A stretch of 64,000 bases of DNA from the NCBI GenBank assembly GCA_900239685.1, contig OENT01000663.1, forward strand, positions 23,559 to 87,558. Reading direction: 5' to 3'. Both the position numbers and the translations under genes were made by a program. The notes beneath the pieces are model-generated. The model made no database searches and was not told the origin of the DNA. It saw only the letters and a program-made list of their open reading frames with translations. The stretch comes from Rotaria macrura (Eukaryota > Rotifera > Eurotatoria > Philodinida > Philodinidae). Below, piece by piece: positions 51,910 through 64,000 of the stretch. Position 1 is the first letter of the stretch, and each line of letters starts with the position of its first letter.

Positions 51910-53769
51910 ATGTCCTCGACTCATCCAGCAATACAAAATACACACGAAGAATATGAATCTTTTGATTCGACACAACGTACGTGTACGCCACGACTGACGG
52001 TGTCATGTATTATTTTGACTGTGACCACAGCTTTCGTCTTTGGCTGGGGCCTTGGTGCACCAAATATGTACCAACAGTACACGGAACTTTTCCTCAATGG
52101 CGAAAATCCTTGTCAGATTGAACATAAGATTATGACTCGATCAAAACAAAATAAGATAATAGAATACTCAATTCATACCAACAGTGAAGTCTACAGCATG
52201 ATGAATACAGATCGCTTTGACAAAAACGAGACTATTCATTCAAGCAATCGACTTCTACAAGACACTGATCAACAACAAGAAACGATAAATAGAGGTATTA
52301 AGAAGCAAACTAAATCGGATATGATAATAGAACGATTTGATTTCGTTGGTGAACTAATCAAAGGTATTCCCCAAACAATCTTCTTAGTAGGTGCTTTCAT
52401 GGGTGCATTGACTTCACTATTTTGGGTAAATTTATTAGATCGGAAACAGACAGTGTTTATCAATTATACCTTTACTTTCACATCATCTCTCTGTATGCTC
52501 CTGGCATATTATCTTAATCTTCCATGGCTTTTCTATCTCAGTCGATTGTTACTTGGCTATCAAGGTACAGGAGATCCACGTTTCATTGAATCGATTGTTG
52601 CATGTGATATATCTAGGTGGTATGGCTTGCGTCGTCGTGCCATCATATATCGGTGATATCGCTTCCCAACGTGTTCGTGGTACAGCTGGTGGTGCATTCC
52701 GATTGTCTTTGACTATGGGCATTCTAACTGCTCAATTCATTGGCATGCCATTCATTGCTGGTACTTGTCATTCTTGGAGTTGGGGTCTGGCCATGGTCTT
52801 TTTAATGCCATTTATGGGTATATTCACCCTTTTCTTGGTACCAGATTCGCCCATCGAAACTATCGGTACATATAAGAACGAAGATCAAGCGACTGTCGAC
52901 CTAAGGAAATTACGTGGAATAAGCAATGTGCAAGCTGATCTTGATCTTATTCATCAGCAACTACGGCAGCGTACCAATGAGAGGAAAACAGAGTCTTTAT
53001 CCATTTCGATGGTAAGTAAAAATAGCTGAGAAACATTGACATTCAATCCTCTTAACCATTGATTACATGTCACGATTTTTAGGTGCTCACTTCTGGACGA
53101 TATCGTTGGCCAATGCTAACTACGGTTATGCTTCAACTAACACAAGCATTATGTGGTATCAATGCTGTATTTTTCTATTCTTCTAAAATGTTTCTCAAAG
53201 CAAACATTTTTCTAAGCATGATTCCCTATGCCAACATGGGTACTGGTGTGATCAATCTCATGACAAGCATTCTATCTTTATTTCTGGTCGAACGGGTTGG
53301 TCGTCGTGCTTTAATACTGTATCCCATGGGAGTCATGATCGGAATTTTTGCTATTTTGACTGTTCTGATCGAGTACAACGAGCGTCAGAATAACACATGG
53401 TTGAGTCTTACCTCAGTTGTCTGCATTTGGATCTTCATTGTTTGCTTTGCGATTGGTCTCGGTCCAATTCCCTTCTTCTATGGCAGCGAGGTCTGTGGTT
53501 TCGAAGCACGTAGTAGTATTCAATCGTTAGGTTTTGCGGCTAATTATGTTGGCAATATCCTTCTATCACTCTTCTTTCCGACATTAAATTCAATCCTTGG
53601 TGGCCATGTTTTTTTGATTTTTCTATTTGTAGTTCTGTTCAGTCTAGTTTTTCTTTGGTTGAAAATGCCCGAAACAAAAAATAGAACTATAGCAGATTCA
53701 GAAAAGTTCTGGAAGATTCCTTCGCCGGAAATTAAGGATTCACTCTTAACATCATCTATGAAAGTATAG
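51910..53769 (+). CDS. Facilitative sugar transporter, SLC2A/GLUT-like (MFS)
   Basis: Plasma-membrane sugar carrier of the major facilitator superfamily. Three exons: 51910-52564, 52617-53011, 53083-53769, giving 578 residues. TM1 (VSCIILTVTTAFVFGWGLG) is followed by an unusually long extracellular loop of about 110 polar residues with an N-glycosylation site (NET). Then come GIPQTIFLVGAFMGAL, LLDRKQ (a degenerate GRR loop), GYQGGMACVVVPSYIGDIA after TM4, RGTAGGAFRLSLTMGIL, VPDSPIE at the PESPR position, GINAVFFYSSKMF (TM7), VERVGRRAL, FYGSEVCGFEARSS and KMPETKNRT (the PETKGRT motif). The QQLSGIN motif of class I carriers reads TQALCGIN. The 52-bp intron at 52565-52616 explains an apparent frameshift. 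Substrate is unknown; glucose or fructose is likely. Confidence 0.92.
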
Positions 53770-56700
53770 ATCATAGAATTGGTGTCACTATAATAAATAA
53801 ATAAAAGATACTAGTTTTTTCTGGTTGCATTTCATGGTTGGTTATCATTCTTATTTACTATCTATGGTATCCGATATTCAGTTCGGAATTCGGAAAAATT
53901 CAAAATCAATGCTCAATCTTTTCAAGATGAGAATCCCCAAATACGTATTGTGGTTTTATTTCAGTGAGTGTCTTGACATGTAAAACTTGTAGACTACTCA
54001 TTGCTTTAAAACACGAACAAATCTAACTGAATATAAGAACATCATTCCTGCTTGGAACATCTTTCTCTGAATGAGTAGAATTTCACGATCCACCTTATTT
54101 TTGTCTGATTACATCGCGCAGCCGGATTTGTTCGCAACTTAAACCTAAATTCATTTATCATGCGATCAGTATGGTTTAACTTCTCCTGTATAGTAAATTT
54201 ATAAATTTTCAAATTTCAAAAGGGTCAATTTCAAACTGGAACCTATAATAAGTATTTCTTCACAACTTTAACAAAGAAAAATGACATCAGTAATTGATGT
54301 ATGAATCAATGGTTGCCAAGTATGTGTGTGCACGTGGATCGCGTCTAGTTATTAGGAAATATTTCTTGATCGTGATTTTGATGAGAGTCATATAGATTTT
54401 CATTAAGCATTAGATTATTTCAATTCTCGTGGAATTGGATCATTGTTGACTGGTGGATTTCTCTCTAATTGACTGACGTTTTCATTGAGATCATTCACTG
54501 AAGATCAATTGAGTCAAAGCAAGTAACTTTCGAAGTTTAATGTATTGATTGTCAATCATTTCAATTGTTCCCCTGAAAATATATTGAGTATCAAGTATGA
54601 ACTATTCTATGAGATTCTTATCGAAATTTCAACTCTCAAGTTACTGCAAATAGATTTGCAATACTTTCAGATTTTGGTTATATATTAATGAATTTCTCGA
54701 ACCTCACTCGACACTCTTTTCACTGACATTTATACTCACAACCACATCCTCTAGTTGACATCATGTTTATGAGCATTGAAGTTAATCTTGATAAAGAGAA
54801 AATTTTCATCCATGTTAACTGACATTGATATTGGTGTTAAAACCTTCATTTATGATTATAAGGAGGGTTCCACCGAGAAGCAATCGATTTCAAACTAAAG
54901 TCGTTCAATAAAAGCTCAGATTGTTCACGAAAATATACTTTTCATATTCTGGAGCCAATGATAGCATAAATTTTCAGTTGATGCTTCATACGCATTGAAA
55001 TTTATCAATAAGTCGACGGTAACGAAATACGAACTCGTTTGTTTCGTTCATTTAAAGAGAAGAGCTCCATGTTTTGCTTCAAAACTTTCAAAAGGATCTG
55101 AGACACGAAAATATGATGTAAAGTATCACAGTCCAGGGAATAGCAATTGCAATGTACATTGATTTCTGACATCTTGACAAGAAAATTAGATTTCAAAAAT
55201 GATCGTAGTAAGATAATGAACAATATAGAAGTTCGTAACTTGCTGTATCATGTATCCAACATTCACCTTAATGCTAACATTCTCATAATTCTAAAAGATC
55301 AGAAAATTCACATCAATATCCAATGTTTTATCTCGACTATAAGTATATATTTTGTTCGCCGTATTTAACTGTCAACATTGATAAGTCATCCGACGAAAAA
55401 CTCATTTTGTGAAGATCAATTCAAGTTATGAAATGCATACTTCATATCAAAAGAAAAGAAAAGCGAAACTGAGTGAACCAAGTGGTGTGTTTCAGGCTCG
55501 GGGTGGGAACTAACAATGTTAGTTGAATTCTCCACAAAGTATCAAATAAAAAGTGGGTCCACAGATTTTATTTGACCTGTATATTTGTGTCTATTACTAG
55601 CAGTCAGATCCTAGATAATATGCGCCGAGATTTAATAAAGTCATGAGTTTTTCTTCTAGCCATCTGTACAATATGCTAGAAAGACAATGGCATAAAATAA
55701 AGAAAATCTCAGGTTCACAGCATTCAAATTTGCTTTTAGCAATCGTATATATGACTCTAGAATCATTTGCTCGTTTACTAATCAGAAATTGCTTGAGGAA
55801 GTTTTTTAAATTAAGTTAAAAATATATGTATGTGAGTATGAATAATTACTGTTCTTAATCATGGCAAATTCATAGTATGTTAGAGTAACATAACGTTGCC
55901 AGTCGTCTTAAACTTTGATCCGTATGAAAAACGTCGTAATCATCGACTTTCTACTGTTAACACTCAAATTCTAGAGCTTTGAACCAAATATGAGACAGCT
56001 GTATTGTGCTAGTGGTTCTTGTCACACCAATTCAGCTTTGTTTCTGTGCGAACAGGCAGATTACTGTGCACTAGCCTTCCAAAAAGTTACAATCACGAGC
56101 TGCCGAGCTACATTTCTTCGAATAGGATTGATCGGGATTTAACGTGCATAACTATATTTTGCTGAATATGGTTCATATACGATTGAATTCTATATTGTAG
56201 AAGAAGAGTGGCTGTGTGATCGGAATGACATGAGTTGAGGAATGAGATGTATCTTACGGCTCGATTTAAAAAATGCATAATGACTACTGGTTTTGTATCA
56301 ACAACAAAAAAGATTCTCATACTGAAGATTAAGTGCAGTGATAGACTCGAAGTTTTACGACTTTCTACTCGATATAGATACAGTATAGACTCACTCAAAA
56401 ATGCAATTCTAATCCTCATCGGTGACCATATTGGGAATGGGCATGGTTAGACCGAACTCTGGCGAGATTTCGACCACAGAAGTCCTCTGCTACTTATTTT
56501 AGTGGCCTAAAAAGGTGCTGATTCGATATGAAACTTGAAAAAGAATAGCGATAAACTAGTAACTCATGCTATTATATATACATAACTGCGCTGCCAACTT
56601 CTTAAATATTCCTCAGTCTTCACAATCATTAGACACAATAAATCTGCTTATTGAGGCCATATACTGTAAAAGAACTTGTCGAACTACTGAGATGCCATAT

Positions 56701-57326
56701 ACATGATGCAATGACTTGTTACCGAAGTCATATTTTAAATTTCCATAGTAGAAGATTGTGAATTTTTTTTCACAATAAATGTTTCTCTTTTTGATGCTAT
56801 CTGAGTTTTTGGAAAAATTCTTTTAAAGTAGTGCGATGATACTTTCAAGGCATTAAACTGCTTTGCGGAAACTTAGAAAAAATAAGAGATAAACAAGACG
56901 AAATACAATAAATTCTGCTCACTCACCATTATTGCCTATACTATCTGATTAGAAGGGTGACTTCATAATCTTTCTATAACACCACTATGTTTCTACTAAA
57001 CCTTACTCAAAATATCAGAAGAAGGGAATTTTTCGTTGAAGTTGTCATCTGATAAAACTTTGTTTATTCTTTCTTACTTTTTTGAAAGTCTTGAACCTGT
57101 GAAAGAAAACGTTACATTCATATGAACATCAGTGCCAATTTCGTTTTATTCTAAAAGAATGTATTTTATGAAAAATTTCTTTCTTTGTCATGAACTATTT
57201 GGAAATGATTTCCAGTGTAGAATCATGAGCAAAAACATTGTCTAGTATCAATCAATAAAGAGAAAATCTTTCTATATCAAGTATTAGAAATTTGCCAACA
57301 ACGATTTAAATTAGACTAACTCAGTA
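53770..57326. other. Gene-free AT-rich stretch
   Basis: No gene or convincing repeat seen. An AATAAATAAATAAAAG run shortly after the transporter stop (about 53792-53808) is a likely polyadenylation signal. Confidence 0.55.
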
Positions 57327-57414
57327 CTCTCTAAAAAAAAGAGGTATTTGTTACTATCGGAAACGTATTGCGAGGGTTTCCGATAGCAATAAATAACTTT
57401 TTTTTTCTAGAGAG
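57327..57414. mobile_element. 88-bp foldback MITE, TA-flanked
   Basis: Starts CTCTCTAAAAAAAAG and ends CTTTTTTTTTCTAGAGAG. The arms share CTATCGGAAAC/GTTTCCGATAG, so nearly the whole element is one hairpin. Flanked by TA/TA (57325-57326, 57415-57416), fitting a Tc1/mariner-type insertion. Confidence 0.6.
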
Positions 57415-57528
57415 TAAGCTAATGTGTCAGTAAAAACAGCCATGTATAGAATGTGTTAATAAAGCTTTTGCTCTAGTATTAAATGGAATTTCCGCATTAC
57501 AATAGCCGTTTCTTCAATACTAAAAATA

Positions 57529-57664
57529 CACTCTAAAAAGTAGTTTTTACTGAACTTAAAAAGGTTTGGTATTAAAGCTACAAAACCAGAAAGGTTTTGC
57601 AGATTACAAACCAAACCTTTTAAAGTTTTGTACTGAACATAAAAACACCTATTTTTTTGGAGTG
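57529..57664. mobile_element. 136-bp MITE with CACTC(T/C)AAAAA ends, TA-flanked
   Basis: Starts CACTCTAAAAAGTAG and ends TATTTTTTTGGAGTG. Inner inverted blocks AAAAGGTTTGGT / ACCAAACCTTTT and GTACTGAAC-type words pair up. TA at both junctions (57527-57528, 57665-57666). Probably Tc1/mariner-related. Confidence 0.6.
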
Positions 57665-57751
57665 TAGTCTAGATCAGAATTGTTCTAAGTTTCTAGTAAG
57701 TATATATGGTTCGAAACTTCACTTCACTAATGCCACTGCTCGCTTCCTTTA

Positions 57752-58120
57752 TCCAGGTGAATGAATCCAATACTGAATCCTATCGGGTCTTACAAGATTC
57801 AACGAGCCGACAAAATCCAATTGGATACAAGGTTGAGGAACTATATACTAGCGGATTCGACGGAAAATTCATATTTCATTATTTGGACAATATATAATAT
57901 CTGGAGCCAATACTAGACGTGGGTCAAAGCCCTCCGACAGGTTGCATCGGACCCGACACTAATTTATGATTGGATTTCAATACTAGGGACCCGAATATCT
58001 ATCCACAACCAGGATTCCTACATGAATTCATCAGTTTTTTTAGAAATTCACATCACATTCGATCGAACTGCTATCGGGGATCTGATCGGATCCAACTTTT
58101 TGAATGATTGTCCTGCAGGG
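57752..58120. mobile_element. Second copy of element A
   Basis: Aligns end to end with 10751-11111. It shares blocks such as GAATCCAAT/ACTGAATCC, GGTTGAGGAACT, ACGGAAAATTCATATTT, AATACTAGGGA(T/C)CCGAATATC and GAATTCATCA. The left end is TCCAGGTGAATG and the right end TTGTCCTGCAGGG, so the CCCAGG termini are partly eroded. It shows that A is a dispersed family. Confidence 0.72.
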
Positions 58121-59013
58121 CACATAAAATAGGTTTGACATTTTCTCTATTTACCATAGTAAAACAGAAACAAGCCAGAAAAACTTTGTACGCTACGTCA
58201 GCAAATGCAATATCATTTTATCTTAACAAGATTCGTAGTATGCGAGTTATTGACTTTCAGAAATAAATTTACGAAGGAGAAAATTTAAATGTATATGAAA
58301 CTAAGAATGATTTTATTTGAAAATTGTTTAACATATATTGAAACGCTAGGAAATCATTTGGAAACCAATTAACCATGTTTTGTGTATTTTTCCATGAATG
58401 AAAAGAGTTATTAATTATTGTTTCCTCCAGAGCAATCAATATTGTCTATTGTTTTATGTTCTTTGATGAAAGTCTAAATGAATGCTTGGTCCTTGATTAT
58501 TGAAGTATCAATAGTGTTACATGAATTTTGTATGTGAATTCAAGAAAACATGGAGACTAGTGATAGTTTTGCTTGAAAGTGAATCAAACAGTTGTTGAGC
58601 AAATTGTAAACAGTGAAATAAGTTCTCCTATTGCGTCTTTTTGGTCCGCTCCATAAATTAGTTCTTAATATTTTCGTCTTTCCATTTTGCTGTCAGAAGA
58701 ATGAAAACTAGTACTACAGGTTTATTGAAAATTGATGAAATGTGAAGATACTTTACCTGCTAGTATTATACTATAGTTAGGATGTAAGTGTCTGAGCATA
58801 TATGAGTCTTTTTGTTAGGCGACACTCAGGCGTACTCTCACATCACACATAAGTATGGTTCGTTCCGAGTTCTTATATATGCTGAACATTCAAACTCATC
58901 GTTGTTTGAACAAGTAATTGTATACGATAATAAACGGAATTTTATATCATTGTGAAAAATCGACTATGAAAAAAAATCGAAAGTACTCTTTTATACTCTC
59001 CACTGCGAAACAT
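58121..59013. other. Gene-free stretch downstream of the 59-kb gene
   Basis: AT-rich spacer, 3' side of the minus-strand gene. Nothing recognised. Confidence 0.55.
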
Positions 59014-61222
59014 TCAAATCATATTAAAAATACAAAGTATTGAAATATTATCGGCCTTATCGTCCCATCTGCCGCAAACTTGGAGATCACCCTGGACTCG
59101 CACTTGTTTTTTTAATACACCATTTTTGTATTCATCATTACGAGGCACCATGTAATCGTCACCATTTCGAATTTTAACTACATTCGCATTTGGTATTATC
59201 ATATGAATCAACACTTCTTCATTTTCTTGTACAAGACGTTGAAAAGGCTCGATCAAAATACAATCATTTTCTGTGAAACTTGCATATGTAATAGGAAACA
59301 TAAATGCGTCAGTTATATTAGAGACACGCAAACGCATACTGATCGCGTCGGTATACAAAGTTTCATCTTTCGCTTTTGCGAAAATAGTCACTTCGTAAAG
59401 ACCATCTAGTGGTGGAGCGATGTAACAATTATAAATGTCGGACTTAGTCTCATCTCGTTGACATTGTGTATGCAAGCTACGAGGATATTCTTCATTTCCA
59501 ACTTTCAAATTAGCGATAAGATCAACACGCGCCTGTGTATGAATCGCAATTTTAAATAAATTTTGATTTGTTTCATTTAAACCTTGCTTTGGTGATAGCA
59601 AATTTAAGCCAAGTCGATAGTAGGTCGCTTTCATCACAGGCAAGTTAAGAAATTCTGCTTTACTGATTTCTGGCTCGAGTAATTGATATCCATTGGTATA
59701 GTGAGTGTAAATGAATTCTTCAGGGGATGTAAGAAAATAGAAATCGTCAAGTTTTTTGTTATTGTCTTTATCCTCTGCACCCCATGTTGGATCGATTAGA
59801 TAGCTGTACTGATCAAGTACAATGCTATTCCAAGCGTGAGGTGACTGACTCAGCTGTTCACTCGGTTTAAGAAAAGCTTGTTTAGCGAAACCTGATATTT
59901 CAGAACATTGAATACCCAAGAGTGAACAACATTCATGATAGAGACTAGCAAAACCTCGACAGACACCTTTCTTCGTACGAAAAACACTCTCAGCAGCATT
60001 GCTATTACAAAACGGTTGATATTGAATATTTTGACCTATCCAACAGAAGAGCAACCAGGCACATTCTAAATCATTAGCTCCGCATGTTTTGATTGTCGCA
60101 GCTAAATCAGCTATTGAACTTTTTGATGACCATTGTTGAACAGCTTCACGCAATTTTTTATTGGCAACAACAGCATCACGCTGTTGTCGAAAAGCAGCAT
60201 CGATACGTGTTAGTTTAAGATTGGCACTGATTTTCACTTCGCGGCTAGTAAGAATAGAAATAGGTTTCCGACGACGCGTAGCTCCAACGAAATTTTTAGG
60301 CAGATCCAAACGATGAATAGTCGATTGGAGATTCAATTGCTGCTTGAGAGCATCAGATAATGATTGCTTGATAATGTCTCTTAACATCGCAGACTGTTGC
60401 TGTACAACTGTGTCGAGTATTTCTTGCTTCAGATCAGTGAATATTTTGTTCACTTCTTTTGAATCATCCTTGCCTTTGGTATCACGCTTCTTGATTGTTT
60501 GTACAAGACTATCTTGTAATCGATCTATGGTTCCAGCTTGAAGAAAACTCGGTCGATAAGTATCAATTTTGGTTATAAGGCTGTTCCGTAATTCTTGCTC
60601 AGTCGCTGTTATCAAATTTGTTTGAAGTTGTTCGAAGCTGGATGGTAATGGCTCATGTGATGGTGGACTACTGATACGTTTCACTTTAGCTGTTTTTCTT
60701 CGATCTGGACTTTGCTCACGGTTCCGGACAGACTGTTCTATTGCTTGACATAAAACATCGATTTTATTGAATACACCTCTAACTTTTAGCCATGATTCAC
60801 TCCACTGTTCATGATAAGCCTTATTAGTACAGAAAATAAAGATCGATTCTATTTGAGATGCATCGTGAATAGCAGGCACTATGTTTTGACCCAATCTACC
60901 GGATATAACCATGACGACTTTTTTCTCAATGGCTTCATATAGGAAATTGACAAAAAGATCGCTGTTGTCGTAAAAATCAACGGAACCGAAGGCAGTTTGT
61001 AGATGATTGAAAGAATCGGGAAACTTTTTCTTGAGTTCATCGATTTTTTGATCCAACCAGATCACACTACGATCTTTAATGACAGGCGGTGCTTTGTCGC
61101 TGGTGCCTGCATGGGATTCAACTGGAGTAGCTTTAACACCTTCGAAAGGGTAGAGAAATCGATTGATTATATTATTTTTAGCTATAAGAGTTATTACCTC
61201 GCATTGATATTTTTCTATCCAT
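59014..61222 (-). CDS. Bdelloid-type SGRLG domain fused to a transglutaminase-like (kyphoscoliosis peptidase-type) domain
   Basis: Best model: exon 1 61222-61198 (MDRKISMR), a 58-bp GT-AG intron, then one long exon 61139-59014, giving 716 residues. Residues about 30-140 contain VIWLDQKID, VVMVISGRLGQNIVPAIHD, ESIFIFCTNKAYHEQW and KVRGVFNKID, an alpha/beta domain I know from many bdelloid proteins, of unknown function. A charged, helical linker of roughly 230 residues follows (KKRDTKGKDDSK, QQSAMLRDIIKQSLSDALKQ). From about residue 390 comes a transglutaminase-like domain: AWLLFCWIGQNIQYQ, Cys in KKGVCRGFASLYHECC, His in SPHAWNSIVLD and Asp in YLIDPTWGAED, so the Cys-His-Asp triad is present. 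The C-terminal 200 residues fit the Ig-like region of kyphoscoliosis peptidases. The near absence of introns contrasts with its neighbours. Protease or cross-linking activity is inferred only. Confidence 0.85.
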
Positions 61223-64000
61223 GTCAAAAAGAATCTAAAGAATCATGAAACTGATCAAATACGTTTCTTTATAGAAAAACTATGGCTTTATCCAGATTTT
61301 TTTCGAATGACTGATTTTCAGAAAGGCTATCGATTATATTGTGTATGTATGAAGAAATCGGAATCTATTTTAGCAAAGCTGTATAGTCCTGTTTTTAAAA
61401 ATTGGAAAATAAATAACAGAGCTGATCTGCCCGCATAGCTATTTTAACTTTTTATTACATTTCTATTGAGAGACTTTGAGTAGTCTGAGGTACATATAAA
61501 TATGATATCTGTCCTTAAAGGTTCTAGATGTGAACTCGGACGGAAGCTCGCACAGCTTTACGTACCCTTCATAACAGCTTTAGAAAGTGAACTATGCAAA
61601 GTCCTTTACTTCCTGCAGTATTCTATGTTGAAAACCTGCTGGAACCGTCCCCTATCGTTGAAAATTACTTATGCCCCAATCAATACTCACACCCTTCTTT
61701 TTTTTACATAACAGAAAATACAACTGAACATAACTCATCAGTACGATGGTAGTAACGTAAATTGGAAGGATTTTTTGAGTGACCTTATAAATAATTAGTT
61801 CACTTATCCTAGTAAGTTGTAAAATATTTTTTAAAAACTATCTAACAGTATTTCATCAAAAGAAGAAGAGTATAGATTTTATGATACATAGATTGTTTGT
61901 TACCTGAATTTATTTCCCTTCTTATGTTCGTTGTAATTCATCATTCTCCTTTATGGTATATATATATATATAATGTGAAATTTACTTGTATTCTATATTT
62001 TTAGCTTATCATTTAGTTTTTTACAGTGTGATAAAGAGATTTAAATTTGCACACCGTTCTGAAAGTATACGAAAAGCAGTTGTCTATGCAAATATGTACC
62101 TTGTGCTAGATAAGAATCTTCTTTATACAATAACATTAATACATTTTATATGATTCGTAATGAATAGCATTAGCGCGCACAAGATTAGAATTTATAGGTA
62201 TCACGACAGATTGTCTATTTATTGTATGAAGTAATTCAAACGGTAATTTCCAAATTCCTCGGAAGAGTTTTTCGTTGAAGGTGACTTTGAATTGGGTGTT
62301 AATGTGATTGTTATAGATGTCGGTGTTGGTTTTCTGCATTGGAATCAGAATAAATTTTCTTTTAGTGAAGTTTGGAATTCACTGAAGATGGATTAACACG
62401 TACCACCTAATGCATCATTTATTTAAGAACAGATTATGAAAATATCAGCCAAAGTTGTCACCACTCAACTTTTTTAATGTGAATTCGATTCCTTAAAGCA
62501 TTGAATCTTGGTATAAATGTGAATATGATTTTCGAAAGGCAATAGAAAAAGGTTTTTCTCGTAAGCTTTTTCATTAAACGCATGCACATTGAAACCAACA
62601 TCCACACCCGAATATCATGTAACACACAAGAGATTTCAATAAAACTATCATAAATTGAGCACTAATGCCTGATGTATATAATCATTTTAGTATTTTTACC
62701 TTATAGACTACAAATCCTATCAATGAATCAAATAAGCAAAATATGAGGTCAAATAAAATGCATTCATAAGTTATTGAGTTTCCGCGCCAGTCAATATTGC
62801 AACATTAGCGAAGGTGAAACAATTCAAATAACATTTTTGATTAATATGTTCCTATGAAGTGCATTACGATGAACAATTATGACCGTAAACGACCGTATAC
62901 CGCTGTATCGTATACGGCAACCTAGAGCAACAGTATACATCCGGCACTCGGCCGTATAAACCAACGTAAACGACCCAACAAGATGACGTTTGCGGCCGTA
63001 ACAACATCGTTAGCGACCATAAACGACGGTATATCCGTGAAGCAGAAAATCTTACCCTTCCTGTCTTCCAATGATCAAATGTCCAACACTATAAAAATCG
63101 AGCAAAAATCTTAACCATACAAAAATCCTAAAACAAATCGCAATCCTGAAATTCTGGTCACTAACAAACAAGTGACTCCACTTCTTCATCCCATGAAAAT
63201 CACCGTATACGCATATGTATACTGTTCCACCCTAAAAAGCATCGAAGAAATCCTGGAAAATCACGTTTTGTGAATATCATTCCACAGGAGTATGATTCAA
63301 CCAATTTATAGACGGCCTTCGGAAAAAGGAACATCCTCGAGGCTCGCAAGTTATGTGTAACTGAGTTTAAATGAAAACCTTGAGATGGCAGCAGCATCAA
63401 AGGAATGGTGTTGAAATCTCAGGGAGGAATGACAGTCTGACAACCCTTTGGAGTATATTTCTTCTAGAGCACTTGAGGAAGGAGAATACTGTAGTAATCG
63501 CGTGCTTCATTTGTTCGAATATAACTTAAAGATATCTAATGTTGCTTGAGTGATTTCCCCGACAAAGAACAGTTGAGAGAAAGAACTTATAGGTAGATAT
63601 GCAGAATGTACTAAGATAGTGCACTTACTTGTCAAAATGATCACTGAAGGAGCTGGAAAATCTTGAACAAGGAGGTGTAGCAGGGGTAGGAGCGAGCATC
63701 CTACCTTGAGCATAGAAAGTTGGAAGAAGATGCGCAAGGCACCCCTTCTGTCCTTACACATAACGTTTCAAACTGCGCAAAATCATGCTTTTAGATTTTA
63801 TTTCAGAATTCGGTGTTCTGTTATATGAGAGATAGTGAACACTATAAAATGAGTTCAGAAGAGATCAAATGAGACATAGGCGGATGCTTTCATCCTCCGT
63901 TTCCGTGTTCAACGTGTAATTCAATTATTGGATGCTCTTTTGTTCCATCTACTGAGCGGTACCGTGTACCCCGAAATGGGTTGATAATGGTTTTTCGTTC
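61223..64000. other. Gene-free stretch to window end, with a CGTAAACGACC-rich patch
   Basis: No gene recognised. The patch at 62876-63045 is annotated separately. Frames on the minus strand at 63200-63400 and 63507-63761 look somewhat protein-like but match no family I know. They could be remnants of a mobile element. Confidence 0.45.
62876..63045. repeat. CGTAAACGACCGTATA-rich patch related to elements B and C
   Basis: Words CGTAAACGACC, CCGTATA, GTATACGG and TAAACGACGG recur on both strands over about 170 bp, the same vocabulary as elements B and C at 11.2-12.5 kb. I could not find intact CCCAGG ends, so it is probably a decayed copy. Confidence 0.5.

Noticed and set aside
52564-52660. Apparent frameshift in the sugar transporter
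   Set aside because: A 52-bp GT-AG intron (52565-52616) joins GYQ to GGMACVVVPSYIGD in frame, so the gene is intact.
61140-61227. Start of the 59-kb gene at an in-frame TTG reading LTWIEKYQCE
   Set aside because: No ATG in that frame. A 25-nt first exon plus a 58-bp intron gives a proper ATG and joins in phase.
63507-63761. Reverse-strand 84-codon frame near the window end
   Set aside because: Possible mobile-element remnant, but no recognisable domain.
1-64000. CRISPR arrays, rRNA, tRNA and prokaryotic operon signals
   Set aside because: No regularly spaced direct repeats or RNA-gene signatures seen; the window is spliced eukaryotic DNA.

Overview
The window looks like nuclear DNA of a small, AT-rich animal genome, most probably a bdelloid rotifer. 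Most introns are about 50-80 bp with GT-AG ends. Coding density is high inside gene clusters, the proteins are clearly metazoan, and one gene carries an N-terminal domain that I know only from bdelloid proteomes. Several start codons lie just 3' of a naked pyrimidine-AG acceptor, which fits spliced-leader trans-splicing. The species call is inference.

Layout: 1-2282 (+) 3' part of an FMR1/FXR-type RNA-binding protein; 3792-4103 (+) a small Ser/Thr/Asn-rich two-exon gene of unknown role; 4591-4880 a TTAA-flanked MITE; about 7000-13000 (-) a dead LINE, broken up by four short inverted-repeat elements sharing CCCAGG ends, one of which holds a further foldback element; 16560-19185 (-) snRNP70 (U1-70K); 19357-19824 (-) RPS18; 21736-23926 (+) WDR54; 27403-28933 (-) a diacylglycerol kinase without C1 domains; 29562-30041 a 480-bp foldback element with an 8-bp target duplication; 35172-36868 (-) PSMA3; 37966-40628 (+) KPTN; 40699-44450 (+) SMU1; 45949-49988 (-) glycogen phosphorylase; 51910-53769 (+) a GLUT-type sugar transporter; 57327-58120 three small repeats; 59014-61222 (-) a bdelloid-type domain fused to a transglutaminase-like (kyphoscoliosis peptidase-type) domain. 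The rest is AT-rich DNA in which I see no gene.

Most genes are single-copy housekeeping genes of RNA processing (snRNP70, SMU1, FMR1), translation (RPS18), proteolysis (PSMA3), nutrient signalling (KPTN) and sugar metabolism (PYG, GLUT). They do not form one pathway. Two same-strand pairs are very tightly spaced (KPTN-SMU1, 70 bp; RPS18-snRNP70, 171 bp) and are candidate trans-spliced operons. The least conventional content is the domain fusion at 59-61 kb and the clan of CCCAGG-ended elements, whose insertion junctions can be read against the LINE reading frame.

Exon coordinates were read by hand from conserved protein sequence and splice sites and may be off by a base or two.
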